A stretch of DNA of 64,000 nucleotides from a gamma proteobacterium endosymbiont of Lamellibrachia anaximandri (GTDB taxonomy: Bacteria; Pseudomonadota; Gammaproteobacteria; Chromatiales; Chromatiaceae): positions 159,278-223,277 of the forward strand of contig JAESPD010000001.1 in assembly GCA_016756855.1 (NCBI GenBank), given 5' to 3'. The notes under the pieces are model-generated. The model made no database searches, was not told the DNA's origin, and saw only the letters and a list, made by a program, of their open reading frames with translations. Below, piece by piece: positions 1-8,717 of the stretch; within the stretch, counting starts at the first letter, position 1, and every line of letters begins with the position of its first letter. Position numbers and translations under genes: made by a program.

Positions 1-307
1 TACGGTGTGCCCGCTTCTTATAGCTGAAACTGCGGCTGAGTTTGCGCGCAATGGTGAGGGCCTTCTGCGAGGGGCCAAAATCGGGAATGCCGGCCGGGGA
101 TTCGCTGTTGACGAAACCCGGCAGCATCGGATGGTTGATATGAAACAGCAGCGGCAGCAGAGTGATGAACTCCTGCTGGCTGGGTCTGAGTTCTCCGAGG
201 ATGCGCCGCAGTCGCTCCCGGTGCAGATTCATGAAGCGCCGTCGGATGGTCTTCAGATCTTTGCGGCTGATGCCCTCCTCAAAATTGATTTGCTGGGCTG
301 CGGGCAC
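1..307 (-). CDS. cyaA: Class I adenylate cyclase, N-terminal part (runs off window)
   Basis: Minus-strand frame open from a GTG at 307-305 to the window edge, 102 codons. It reads FEEGISRKDLKTIRRRF, then LLPLLFHINHPMLPGFV, then a GIPDFGPSQKAL stretch. The INHPMLPG(F/Y)V block is the hallmark of the N-terminal domain of enterobacterial/pseudomonad class I adenylate cyclases, which make cAMP from ATP in the cytoplasm. The GTG start overlaps the last base of the TAG stop of the upstream PAS-GGDEF gene, so the two are probably translationally coupled. The frame has no ATG near its 5' end, so GTG is the likeliest start. The catalytic region lies outside the window and cannot be judged. Family assignment is good; activity is inference. 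Confidence 0.85.
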   Translation of the reverse strand, partial: MPAAQQINFEEGISRKDLKTIRRRFMNLHRERLRRILGELRPSQQEFITLLPLLFHINHPMLPGFVNSESPAGIPDFGPSQKALTIARKLSRSFSYKKRAHR

Positions 308-1128
308 TAACGACTCCCGGATGATGACTCCAATGCCTCCATGGCGTGGCGAATCAGCAGATGCGGGTCATTACCTCTTTCCCAAGTGACAACGCCGATC
401 CCAATATGGGGTGCGGTTTTATCTCCCAGTAAGGTCAGGCTGCCATCCTGGCACTCCTGCTGGATCTGTTCCAGCAGGTTGCGGGCATCGGACTCACTGG
501 TCTCGGGCAGCACCAACATGAACAGATTCTCTTCGTAATGGCCAATGGTATCGGCCCAGCGAAGCCGGTCACGGAGATATTGGGCGACGGTGACAATCCT
601 GTCACTATCCAGGGGAGCGGATGGATCGTTCTGATCGCTGATGCGGACCACGGCAAGGGTGAGCGGATTGTTGTAGCGGCGGCTGCGCGTCACCTGCGCC
701 GCCAGTGCCTGCAAGGTTGCGCGTTGGTTCGCAAGTCCGGTCAATGGGTCGGTTATGGTCAACTCATCCACCTGCTTCTGCAGGGCCTCGCGTTCCATCT
801 GTGCAGCCACCTGTCCGCTGATGTCCTGGTAGAAATGGAGTTTGAGAGGTGTCTCTACACCATCATTGACCTCACGTACATCCCGCCGCAGCCAGCGTTC
901 ATCTGTACCGTCGACGGAGAGGTGGAGGATCTCCGTGGTTTCGAATAGTGCGTGCAACCCATCCGGGAGTGTTTGCTGATCCTTGCCTACCAGCTCGTTG
1001 GCGGACAGATCCAACATGGATTCAAGAGCTGGGTTGATCCAGCGGATGCGAATATCCTGGTCCACTGCCAAAACGCCTGTCGGGCAGGCCTCCAACAGCG
1101 CTTGGTTGAAACTGATTCCATCAGTCAT
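307..1128 (-). CDS. PAS-GGDEF domain protein with degenerate GGDEF motif
   Basis: 273 residues, no signal peptide or membrane segment. Residues about 8-110 read as a PAS sensor domain (ACPTGVLAVDQDIRIRWINPALESML). About 125-270 form a GGDEF domain, with the standard entry TDPLTGLANQRA at 126-137. The active-site GGDEF loop is replaced by EENLF at 199-203 (context IGHYEENLFMLVLPET). The glycines and metal-binding acids needed for cyclic di-GMP synthesis are therefore not all present, and this is probably a non-catalytic sensor or regulatory partner rather than a working diguanylate cyclase. It is followed with a one-base overlap by the adenylate cyclase gene, which suggests co-expression with cAMP synthesis. 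The ATG has a GGGGAAT stretch upstream. Confidence 0.85.
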   Translation of the reverse strand: MTDGISFNQALLEACPTGVLAVDQDIRIRWINPALESMLDLSANELVGKDQQTLPDGLHALFETTEILHLSVDGTDERWLRRDVREVNDGVETPLKLHFYQDISGQVAAQMEREALQKQVDELTITDPLTGLANQRATLQALAAQVTRSRRYNNPLTLAVVRISDQNDPSAPLDSDRIVTVAQYLRDRLRWADTIGHYEENLFMLVLPETSESDARNLLEQIQQECQDGSLTLLGDKTAPHIGIGVVTWERGNDPHLLIRHAMEALESSSGSR

Positions 1129-1250
1129 TCTGATTCCCCACTCAATGATGGCGGCCCAATGTATTTCTCTTCAGACCGGTCTTTGTTTGTTCCTCTGACG
1201 GATGGAGAGAGGAACCCGCAAAAACCTTAACGGCAGGGGAAGAAGAATCT

Positions 1251-1613
1251 TTAATCTTTATCGTACTCAGATGCCCGGCGGGCGTCGCCGTAGACTTTAT
1301 CGGTGGGGTAGCGCGCTTCATTGATCCCGATCTTGCGGTAAGCAGCGTCGACCAGGTTGATGTCGAGGCGCTCGGCACAGCGGATCAGGTAGATCAGGAT
1401 GTCGGCCATCTCCAGTGCCACCTCGTCGTGTTTCTCCGGCGGCAGATTCATGCTCTGCTCCGGCGTCAGCCACTGGAAATGCTCTACCAGCTCCGCGCAC
1501 TCGGCGATCAGAGCCATCGACAGATTCTTGGGGTCGTGGAACTGCTCCCAGTTGCGGGTGACTGCAAAATCCTTGAGACGGATGTTGAGATCTTGGAGAG
1601 AGTCTTTGGGCAT
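1251..1613 (-). CDS. MazG-like nucleotide pyrophosphohydrolase (dCTPase/RS21-C6 type)
   Basis: 120 residues from the ATG at 1613. The open frame extends upstream to 1736, but the added 41 residues look non-homologous and the family is normally about 110-120 residues. The all-alpha MazG signature is visible: ECAELVEHFQWL followed by EVALEMADILIYLI, which gives the EXXE...EXXD metal-binding pattern. Members hydrolyse non-canonical or excess (d)NTPs to NMP and PPi as house-cleaning enzymes. The C-terminus (KIGINEARYPTDKVYGDA) is typical of the bacterial small MazG group. No obvious operon partner: the gap to the PAS-GGDEF gene is 122 bases. Substrate cannot be read from sequence. Confidence 0.85.
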   Translation of the reverse strand: MPKDSLQDLNIRLKDFAVTRNWEQFHDPKNLSMALIAECAELVEHFQWLTPEQSMNLPPEKHDEVALEMADILIYLIRCAERLDINLVDAAYRKIGINEARYPTDKVYGDARRASEYDKD

Positions 1614-1744
1614 GAGGCGAAGTCTCGAAATATTTTTAAGAGCAGTTAGGTTATAGGCAATAGGGGTTTGAGCCAATGGAGAGGCGGATGTTGTCGTTAC
1701 TTGAGAGCGAGGTGCGATGCAGAGCCTTGAAGCCAAGAGAAAAT

Positions 1745-3694
1745 CTATTGGCTTCCGGCACCGAGTATTCGGCGCAGGCTTAGCTCCAGTTCGACATTGC
1801 CGGAGTTATGACGGATCGCCTCCCTCAAGGTAGCCGCTACGGCACTCTGATCGCTTCGAACCGCCTGGATTTTGGCCAGCATCCGCCAGGCGGGGATCAA
1901 CTGTGGATCCATTTCAACCGCACGGCTGAACGCAGTGTAAGCGGCTTCCAGGTTGCGCTGGGTCAAGGCTACACCACCGATTACCATTTGAGTTTCCGGG
2001 AAGTCGGCCTTGGCCAGCAGGGAGCGTTGCAATTCACTCATCGCCCTGCGCAGCGGAATGCGGGCATCCTCCGGGACCTGATGGGGGTTGATCCCAAGGA
2101 ATTCCTTTGCGGCTTGGATGCGAACGCTCTGTGCAGGGTCGTTCAAAAGCGGGGCGAGATGCTGTGCCCGCCGTGCCGTGGGCATGGTCCGGTGCAGAGC
2201 AACAGACTCGGCCCGTACCAGGGCGCTTTGGTCCCTGCTCAGGCCGGTAAGAGCATCATCGGCGATATCGGTAGAAACGGCCGCCAATCGCTGCATGGCA
2301 CTTGCACGCACGATTGCCGGGATCTCTTCATCAGTGGCCAGTTCGTCCAGTTTCTTGGTATCAAGGGTGCCTGTTGATGTGAGCAACTCGGCGAAATGGG
2401 GCTCACGCGACCTCCCCTGTGGAAAACGGGCGCCGATTTCCCCGTCCGCCCACGCCGCGGTCTTGTCCACGTGGCACTGGGTACAGGGGTCCGGAGAGGC
2501 GGTTTTCGCAGAGAGAGACGGTCGTGGTATGCGAAAGCTGTGGTCGCGGCGGCCGTCAACCACCATGTAATTCTTTTCCGGCATATGGCAGTTCCGGCAA
2601 TCTGCGCCATCGCTGCCTGGCTTGTGGAAATGGTGGTCAGGATGATCGAAATTTCGCTTGATCAATGTGGGAAAGGCCGGATTCCCTGCTGGATTATGGC
2701 ACTGGGTGCAAAGTGCGTTTCCCTGTATTTTCAGCTTCACGCCGTGTGGCTCATGACAGTTCGAGCATACGACACCGCGTGCATGCATCCTGGATTGCAG
2801 GAAGGAGCCATAGACATAGACCTCGTCCCGGATCTGGCCGTCCGGGAAATAGAGATTGTCGCTCAGCAGGGCCAGCCGATAGTGGTCGTCGAAGTCTGCG
2901 CCGGGTGGTGGGCTATCGGCACCCAGCGGTTCGCGTCGGGAATGGCAAGGGGCGCAGAGATTCACCTGGCCTTCGGCAAACGTGTGGAGCAGTCCCAGTT
3001 TGCCCGCATTGCGCCACCTTGAGGGATTGAAGGAATCCGGTGTTGCAGCCCATTCGACATGAGCCTCACCAGGACCATGGCAGGCCTCGCAACCCACGCC
3101 GATCTCGGCCTGGGTGCTGTGGTATTCATCCTTCAGCGGGTCGTAATGTTTTTCATAAGCGGTAGCGTGGCATTCTGCACAGTGGGAGTTCCAGTTCTTA
3201 TAGCGGTCGCTCCAGTGCAGACCGTTGCCGACTGAAGTGTCTGCGTCTGGATAGAGGTGATACCAGCGCTGTTTTTCCGTGTCCCAGGCGACATCCAGTG
3301 CCTGCGTCCGACCGGGTTCCACCTCAACAAGATACTGCTGCAGCGGGGTAACGCCGACGGTGGAATGGACCGGATACTGCGTGGATCTGTTTCCTGGCCC
3401 TGTAATGTTGACAGAGTAGCCGCTTTCTTCGGTTTCAAATCGGAACTGCTCGCCCTGGTGTTCGAACTCGGCATTATCGAAATCGCCCAGAACATTCGCC
3501 CCTGTAGGCGCTCTCCATGCCCAGCTGTGGTGGGAATCTGACCAGGCTGCGTAAGCAGCCTCGTGACAGGCTTTGCATGAAGCTGAGGTCGTGTAACCTG
3601 GTGTCTCCTGTTCTGCAACGGCCTCGGGCAGGGCTATGGCTGTCCAGACAAACAGGCAGAAGGAACATATTGCTTTCGTGAAGATATCATGCAT
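1745..3694 (-). CDS. Secreted octaheme c-type cytochrome with C-terminal HEAT/TPR-like repeats
   Basis: 649 residues from the ATG at 3694. The open frame reaches 3841 but would overlap the regulator gene; the chosen start gives a signal peptide (hydrophobic SFCLFVWTAIA, cleavage near AVAEQ). Eight CxxCH haem-binding motifs lie between residues about 40 and 405: CKACH, CAECH, CEACH, CAPCH, CSNCH, CTQCH, CRNCH and CTQCH. The layout resembles the cytochrome c554-like / multiheme families. The last third has no Cys and holds alpha-helical repeats: a HEAT-like part around DDALTGLSRDQSALVRAES, then a TPR-like part around NLEAAYTAFSRAVEMDPQL. Such proteins are periplasmic electron carriers or reductases; the substrate is unknown. 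The AraC-type gene lies 41 bases upstream on the same strand. Confidence 0.85.
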   Translation of the reverse strand: MHDIFTKAICSFCLFVWTAIALPEAVAEQETPGYTTSASCKACHEAAYAAWSDSHHSWAWRAPTGANVLGDFDNAEFEHQGEQFRFETEESGYSVNITGPGNRSTQYPVHSTVGVTPLQQYLVEVEPGRTQALDVAWDTEKQRWYHLYPDADTSVGNGLHWSDRYKNWNSHCAECHATAYEKHYDPLKDEYHSTQAEIGVGCEACHGPGEAHVEWAATPDSFNPSRWRNAGKLGLLHTFAEGQVNLCAPCHSRREPLGADSPPPGADFDDHYRLALLSDNLYFPDGQIRDEVYVYGSFLQSRMHARGVVCSNCHEPHGVKLKIQGNALCTQCHNPAGNPAFPTLIKRNFDHPDHHFHKPGSDGADCRNCHMPEKNYMVVDGRRDHSFRIPRPSLSAKTASPDPCTQCHVDKTAAWADGEIGARFPQGRSREPHFAELLTSTGTLDTKKLDELATDEEIPAIVRASAMQRLAAVSTDIADDALTGLSRDQSALVRAESVALHRTMPTARRAQHLAPLLNDPAQSVRIQAAKEFLGINPHQVPEDARIPLRRAMSELQRSLLAKADFPETQMVIGGVALTQRNLEAAYTAFSRAVEMDPQLIPAWRMLAKIQAVRSDQSAVAATLREAIRHNSGNVELELSLRRILGAGSQ

Positions 3695-3735
3695 TTGCTG
3701 AAGACAGACCTGTGTGGTTCCAGGGTAAGGAGTAA

Positions 3736-4719
3736 TCAGGCGAAGCGGATTGTGCCGGATCTGTACAGGGTTTCGGAAGGCAACTCGCCGAAAATGCAGC
3801 GATAGTCCTTGGCGAATTGGCCCATGTGCCAAAATCCCCATGTATTTGCCACGTCGATAATTTGCGTCTCGAATGGGTTTGACTGCCAGAGTTGCCGGTG
3901 GACGCCATACATTCTTTGGCCGAGCAGATACTTTTTTGGCGTTATACCGAACTCACGGACAAACAGCCGCCGAAGCGTGCGTTCCGAAGTGGCTATGGCA
4001 GCAGACAGATCCCTGACATTCAGGGGTTCTTGATCGTGATCGCCGATGAAATCCAGTGCACGCTTGAGCATACGGTTACGCGCTGCCGCGCTGGGCTCTT
4101 CCTGCATCTGTGCTTCCTGCAGGAGCGCGTCAAACAGATTCTTCAGCACTGCAGATTCGAAGGATTGAACAGGATTGAACCGGCCACGCCAATTGTCAGG
4201 GAGCTGAGCCATGGACGACAACTGTTGTGCCAGAGCTCTCAAATTTGCGGTTATTTCCGGAGGCATGGAAATAATCCGGTCCCAGGACTCCAGTATATTC
4301 TCGGCAGGGCGGCCAAATTCAGTTTCGCAGTACTCATTTAAAACCACGTCCGAGATGCTGAAGGTCGACAACCCATATCCGGGTCTCGCAATGAGATCGA
4401 ACTCTTGGGCTGCCGGGGAAGCGATCAGCTCTGGCCGATCGATTAGATGGCCAAATGCACGGAAATCAGGACATCCTGCGTCCGGCAGGCAGAAAGTGTA
4501 TCTGTTTTTTGGGGTTTCTCCTGCATGTGTCGAGAAACAACCGCAGGAAATGTGTGAAAACAGGAGGTTGCCTGCCTGGATCTGCTCTAAGGTGGTGGCA
4601 GAGTGGTTTTTACTGACTTGACGGATGTCGAGATCCCAGGCGACAGCCATCTCCACGAGCTCTTCAAAGCTCGTAAATTGTTTAGACAATAGTAAATGAG
4701 GTGAATTGTCTTCGTTCAT
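3736..4719 (-). CDS. AraC-family transcriptional regulator
   Basis: 327 residues. The C-terminal 100 residues form a double helix-turn-helix AraC domain: LNVRDLSAAIATSERTLRRLF, then FGITPKKYLLGQRM and, for the second HTH, IIDVANTWGFWHMGQFAKDYR. The N-terminal half is a ligand/dimerisation region with no clear match I can name (FEELVEMAVAWDLDIRQV... HISCGCFSTHAGETPKNRYTFCLPDAG). The gene is divergent from the OmpA-like gene, with a 249-base intergenic region. A motif beginning 14 bases upstream of its start recurs almost unchanged upstream of the arylsulfatase gene. This suggests autoregulation and control of the arylsulfatase. Effector unknown. Confidence 0.9.
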   Translation of the reverse strand: MNEDNSPHLLLSKQFTSFEELVEMAVAWDLDIRQVSKNHSATTLEQIQAGNLLFSHISCGCFSTHAGETPKNRYTFCLPDAGCPDFRAFGHLIDRPELIASPAAQEFDLIARPGYGLSTFSISDVVLNEYCETEFGRPAENILESWDRIISMPPEITANLRALAQQLSSMAQLPDNWRGRFNPVQSFESAVLKNLFDALLQEAQMQEEPSAAARNRMLKRALDFIGDHDQEPLNVRDLSAAIATSERTLRRLFVREFGITPKKYLLGQRMYGVHRQLWQSNPFETQIIDVANTWGFWHMGQFAKDYRCIFGELPSETLYRSGTIRFA

Positions 4720-4730
4720 GCTTATGGCGA

Positions 4731-4758
4731 GTCAAACTGTCCGTTTTTTGATGTTACG
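4731..4758. promoter_or_regulatory. Candidate operator, copy 1 (upstream of AraC-type gene)
   Basis: Sequence CAAACTGTCCGTTTTTTGAT starting at 4733, continuing GTT. The same core, with one fewer T and two substitutions, occurs at 6769-6790 directly upstream of the arylsulfatase -35-like element. It lies between the divergent AraC-type and OmpA-like genes, where an autoregulatory site would be expected. Binding by the neighbouring AraC-type protein is inference. Confidence 0.45.
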
Positions 4759-4968
4759 ATTTTTCAGGATAGGCGATGCTGTACGAAAATACTAGCGGGT
4801 ATCAGTGGAATTCACGCCGAATCCGTAGAAAAAACACAATGAGATCTGTCCGTTCATTCAGTTCATCCCGGCGTTATCGCTCGGTATTGGCGGCGCAATC
4901 AATCCGCTTGTCACTATAAAAATGAACATGCGTACTTTACAACAACCATCCCATACAGGATTCACCCA

Positions 4969-5634
4969 ATGAACTTACACATGCTACTACGGGCCACGCT
5001 ACTCACCGGGTTAATGATTTCAACTGCGCCCCTGTTGGCAGACGATATGGTGAGCGGTTACGTCATATCAGCTGGCAAATCTGTTATCACCGACAGTTTT
5101 GGAAACTGTGTGCGTACTCCATTCAGGGACACGACGGAGAAGCTTGAGGCGTGCGGTTATGAGAAGCCGAAGCCGATGGCGGTTGCGGTGGAGACTGAAA
5201 AAGTTGAGGCTGGAATGGTTGAGCTTGTCGTTGCACCTACAGCAGCAACGATTACTGCCATAGTCGCAGAGGAAATCAGTATTGCAGCTGAGATGTTATT
5301 TGAGTTCGACAGCGCGAACCTTTCCGGCGACGCGAAAGCCGTAATTGACGAGCGAATCGAAAGCCTGGGCGGCGCGGCCAAGCTGACCTCCATTATGCGT
5401 ATCGAGGGACATACTGATAGCACAGGACCAGAGATTTACAACCAGAAGCTATCCGAGCGTCGGGCACAAGCAGTAGCGGACTATATTTTGAGCAACAGCT
5501 ACAACGTCAATACGTCTGAGATTGAAATTGCCGGCATGGGTGAGTCTAATCCGGTAGCCTCGAATGAAACGCCGGAAGGTCGCTCAGAAAATCGCCGCGT
5601 CGTCATTTTTGCCGAAGGCAGGATAACGAATTAA
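4969..5634 (+). CDS. OmpA-family outer membrane / peptidoglycan-associated protein
   Basis: 221 residues. An N-terminal signal peptide (LLRATLLTGLMISTAPLLA, cleavage before DDM) is followed by a short segment with two Cys (SFGNCVRTP...EACGYEKP). Such a segment is typical of small OmpA-like proteins that lack the 8-stranded barrel. An Ala/Val/Thr-rich linker then leads to an OmpA C-terminal domain at about 105-218: LFEFDSANLSGDAKAVIDE, EGHTDSTGPEIYNQKLSERRA, GMGESNPVASNETPEGRSENRRV. The NX2LSX2RAXXV and GRXXNRRV patterns are the peptidoglycan (meso-DAP) binding elements. Likely role: tethering envelope to cell wall. It sits divergent to the AraC-type gene and 68 bases before the beta-barrel gene, with which it may be co-transcribed. 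Confidence 0.9.
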   Translation: MNLHMLLRATLLTGLMISTAPLLADDMVSGYVISAGKSVITDSFGNCVRTPFRDTTEKLEACGYEKPKPMAVAVETEKVEAGMVELVVAPTAATITAIVAEEISIAAEMLFEFDSANLSGDAKAVIDERIESLGGAAKLTSIMRIEGHTDSTGPEIYNQKLSERRAQAVADYILSNSYNVNTSEIEIAGMGESNPVASNETPEGRSENRRVVIFAEGRITN

Positions 5635-5702
5635 AGCATTGCCAAGCCGTAGAGTACCAAAGCGAAAAAAACATTAACCGTATATTTTTAGAGTGGTGGA
5701 TC

Positions 5703-6587
5703 ATGCAAAGAACATACTGTCATCGGTTGACTTCGACTTTTCTGGGAAGCGCGCTTTTTCTTGGCTCTACCCTTGCCTTGGCAGATGACGGCTTTTTCGG
5801 CACCGGTTTTAACAAATCATTCAACATACGCCTCTCAGGCTTTATGGCAACGACAAGCACAGAGATCCGGGTTGACTCTGCGGGCGGGGTGATTGGCGAG
5901 ACACTTTCGTTCGAAGATGACTTGAATCTGTCCGATCGTGAAATCCTCCCGCTCTTGGATATTACCTATCGCTTCAATCCCCGTCATATGCTGGATTTCT
6001 CCTATGTTGATCTCGGGCGTAACGGGGCGACCACCTTCACGAAAGGTGGCACGACAACCGATGATATTCAATGGTCGGTCGGAACTGAAATGCAGAGTCG
6101 TTTTGAGAGCGAAGTCTATCGCCTCGCTTATGGATATTCTTTTATTAATGACGGAAAGAAGGAGTTTGGCGTGTTGCTGGGATTGCACGTCACCCGCTTT
6201 AATGTGGGCCTTTCAGGCAGAGGAAGCCTTGTCGCTGTTGATCCAGACACGGGCAATGAAATTGTGGTGGAAGGAGAGGGCGAGCGCAGTTATGACAGCG
6301 GGTTTACCGTTCCACTACCGGTAGTTGGCCTGCACGGCACCTATGCCTTTACACCCAACTTTCGCGTACGCGGCTGGGGACAATTCTTCTCATTGAAATA
6401 CGACAACTATGACGGAAGCATGATCAATGCGTCAGGAATGCTGGAATATGATCTGTTTGAGAACCTGGGAATAGGTGTCGGTTATGCATATTATGGATAT
6501 GACCTGGATGCTGACAGGGATGATTTAAAGGGCGGCTTCTCCTATGATTTCAGTGGTCCAACCGCTTTTTTCTATGCTTCATTCTGA
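5703..6587 (+). CDS. Outer membrane beta-barrel protein
   Basis: 294 residues with a signal peptide (FLGSALFLGSTLALADD). The mature part is rich in alternating aromatic/hydrophobic strands with acidic turns: FNIRLSGFMATTSTEIRVD, HMLDFSYVDLGRNGATTF, YRLAYGYSFINDGKKEFGVLLGL, FRVRGWGQFFSLKYDNYDG. It ends in Phe (TAFFYASF), the usual BAM-recognition ending of outer membrane barrels. No Pfam-level name can be given. It follows the OmpA-like gene and precedes the arylsulfatase, which suggests an envelope or uptake role for the cluster; that is inference. Confidence 0.75.
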   Translation: MQRTYCHRLTSTFLGSALFLGSTLALADDGFFGTGFNKSFNIRLSGFMATTSTEIRVDSAGGVIGETLSFEDDLNLSDREILPLLDITYRFNPRHMLDFSYVDLGRNGATTFTKGGTTTDDIQWSVGTEMQSRFESEVYRLAYGYSFINDGKKEFGVLLGLHVTRFNVGLSGRGSLVAVDPDTGNEIVVEGEGERSYDSGFTVPLPVVGLHGTYAFTPNFRVRGWGQFFSLKYDNYDGSMINASGMLEYDLFENLGIGVGYAYYGYDLDADRDDLKGGFSYDFSGPTAFFYASF

Positions 6588-6768
6588 TTCTTATCGTCAA
6601 TATCGCTTTTCTGCAGGGTTAATGACAATTCATCCGAATTCCCTATTGATCAGCGGCTCAATGCCTGGCGCCAGCCTATTACTCAGGATGCTCGCTGCGG
6701 AACGCGGACACGATCATCCTGCAAATACCAGTTGTGGAAAATTGTCTCTCTTCATCTCCGTGACGGCA

Positions 6769-6815
6769 CAAACTGGCCGTTTTTGATATTGACAAATTTA
6801 TAAATAGCCTACATT
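6769..6815 (+). promoter_or_regulatory. Candidate operator copy 2 plus promoter of arylsulfatase
   Basis: CAAACTGGCCGTTTTTGAT at 6769-6787 repeats the motif seen upstream of the AraC-type gene at 4733. It runs directly into TTGACA at 6789-6794, a consensus -35. A TACATT -10-like hexamer lies at 6810 (15-base spacing, shorter than ideal). An operator touching the -35 is the arrangement used by many AraC-type activators. The arylsulfatase start lies 70 bases downstream. Confidence 0.45.
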
Positions 6816-6884
6816 GGCATGAATAAAATAATGTGTCTTTGTCGGCTTGAAAAAAGTACCTTGAAGAATTTGAAAGAGGATCTG

Positions 6885-8627
6885 ATGAATAGGAAAATCC
6901 CTGTGTTTCTTTGTATGGCTGGCCTGCTTGCTTTTGCTGGAGTGACCAATGCAGAGGATAGTAAACTCTGGAAAGCAAAATCACCCTTTCTAAAGGGGGT
7001 GCAGGAGCAACCCCATCTGGAGCCGGCGATTCCACACCCCGCACGGGAAAAGGGGGCCGGCGCCAAGCTCAAGGCGCTTGAGGCCAAGGCCGGCCAAAAG
7101 CCCAATTTTCTGGTGATCTACGTCGACGATATGGGCTGGGGTGATCCAGGCGTGTATGGTGGTGGCGCCGCCATCGGTGCGCCTACGCCGAACATCGACA
7201 GCCTGGCCCACGATGGCCTGATGATGACCTCGGCCTACTCCCAGCCTGCCTGTACTCCGACCCGGGCGGCATGGCAGACCGGGCGCCTGCCCCAGCGCTC
7301 GGGGCTCACGCGGCCGACCGCGGCCGGTGAGGAGAGCGGCGGCATGGGTGCTGAGGTCACCATCGCCAAACTGCTCAGCAACGAGGGTTATGTGACCGGC
7401 ATGACCGGCAAGTGGCACTTGGGCGAGGCGGAAGGGCAGTGGCCCACCGACGTGGGCTTCGACGAGTACTACGGCAATCTGGGTGTCAACACCATCTATC
7501 ACGACTGGCGTGATCCTAATTTCAGCCCGGAAATGGTCTACGACCCTGCACGTACGGAAGCCATGAAGAAAGTGCAGTTTATAAGGACCACCGTCAAATC
7601 GGCCAAGGGCGGGAAGAGGGAGTTCGGAGAGGAAATCAACCTGGAAACCGAGCCGCTTTTGGAGGAGAGGTACCTGGCCTGGTCCAAGGATTTCATGGAA
7701 CGTGCCACCAAGGCAAAAAAGCCATTCCTGCTCTACCACGCCATGAACCGGGTACACACCAAGAACTATCCCAATCCGAAATTCCGGGGAAAGTCACTGG
7801 CAAAAACACCGTATAAAGACAGCATAGTGGAGGTCGACTCGATTGTAGGGGAACTGGTCGAGACTATCAGAGCGTTAGGGCAGGAGGAGAACACACTGAT
7901 TGTCTTCACGTCCGACAATGGTGCCGAGGATGATGTTCATGCCGGTGGCATCAATACCTCTGATGCGGGTCACCAGCCTTGGCGTGGTGCAAAAGGCACT
8001 ACCTGGGAAGGCGGCGTGCGCGTCAGCTTTATAACCAGTTGGCCGGGAATGATCAAGAAAGGGCGGGTCTCCGACGGGTTGTTCGATCATATGGACCTGT
8101 ACAATACTCTGGCGCGCATGGGCGGCGTCGCTGACAAGATCCCCTCCGACCGATATATCGACGGTATCGATCAAACCGATTGGCTGTTGACCGACAAGGA
8201 CGATGGCCATGAATCGAACCGCGAGGCCGTTTTTTACTGGTATGGCCAGGATTTTTACGGCGTACGATGGAACGAATACAAGCGTATGGAGCGCTTCATG
8301 ACCATTGGCATGAATCCCGGGCCTTCTACCTCTGGCGGTCTGATGAATGCTTCCAAGTCTGAAACAAGTTCAGATATCGGATGGTATTTCAATCTTTACT
8401 CGGATCCCAAAGAGCGGTTGCATACTACAAGAACTTGGGTCGTTGCGCCTATGATCGAACTGTCAATGCGCAACAAACTGAGCTTCCTGCACTATCCGCA
8501 AGCCCCGCGCGGGGTGAAGCTGAACAACTATCTGCTCGGCGGACCCGCCGGTGGGACCCTGCCCAAGGAAGTGGTGGCAAAGATGCGGACCATGGCGGAG
8601 GCCGCGGCGAATGCCCAGAATGATTGA
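6885..8627 (+). CDS. Secreted arylsulfatase (formylglycine-dependent sulfatase family)
   Basis: 580 residues from the ATG at 6885. This ATG is preceded by GAGGA at the right distance and opens a signal peptide (MNRKIPVFLCMAGLLAFAG, cleavage near NAED). The open frame begins 66 bases earlier without these signs. Sulfatase signatures are clear: metal-binding YVDDMGWGDPGVYGGG, the modification motif C-T-P-T-R with Cys123 (Cys to formylglycine), MTGKWHLGE and FTSDNGAEDD. The enzyme hydrolyses sulfate esters, probably in the periplasm; the substrate is unknown. The Cys-type motif needs a formylglycine-generating enzyme, not seen in this window. A decayed piece of a second sulfatase lies 1.5 kb downstream. 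Likely regulated by the AraC-type protein through the shared upstream motif. Confidence 0.92.
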   Translation: MNRKIPVFLCMAGLLAFAGVTNAEDSKLWKAKSPFLKGVQEQPHLEPAIPHPAREKGAGAKLKALEAKAGQKPNFLVIYVDDMGWGDPGVYGGGAAIGAPTPNIDSLAHDGLMMTSAYSQPACTPTRAAWQTGRLPQRSGLTRPTAAGEESGGMGAEVTIAKLLSNEGYVTGMTGKWHLGEAEGQWPTDVGFDEYYGNLGVNTIYHDWRDPNFSPEMVYDPARTEAMKKVQFIRTTVKSAKGGKREFGEEINLETEPLLEERYLAWSKDFMERATKAKKPFLLYHAMNRVHTKNYPNPKFRGKSLAKTPYKDSIVEVDSIVGELVETIRALGQEENTLIVFTSDNGAEDDVHAGGINTSDAGHQPWRGAKGTTWEGGVRVSFITSWPGMIKKGRVSDGLFDHMDLYNTLARMGGVADKIPSDRYIDGIDQTDWLLTDKDDGHESNREAVFYWYGQDFYGVRWNEYKRMERFMTIGMNPGPSTSGGLMNASKSETSSDIGWYFNLYSDPKERLHTTRTWVVAPMIELSMRNKLSFLHYPQAPRGVKLNNYLLGGPAGGTLPKEVVAKMRTMAEAAANAQND

Positions 8628-8687
8628 TGGCTCTTAAATATTGCTGCCGTGATTCTGCAGGATAAGGCAGATAATATGTGAACTACG

Positions 8688-8717
8688 CCGATTCCGGTCC
8701 GCAGGGGCCGGAATCGG
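8688..8717. repeat. Perfect inverted repeat downstream of arylsulfatase
   Basis: CCGATTCCGG and CCGGAATCGG (10-bp perfect arms, 10-base loop) 60 bases after the arylsulfatase stop. No T-run follows, so it is not a standard intrinsic terminator. It could still act as a transcript-end stabiliser. The rest of 8628-8893 shows nothing I can name. Confidence 0.6.

Noticed and set aside
8688..8717. Terminator for the arylsulfatase
   Set aside because: Perfect hairpin but no T-run; reported only as an inverted repeat.
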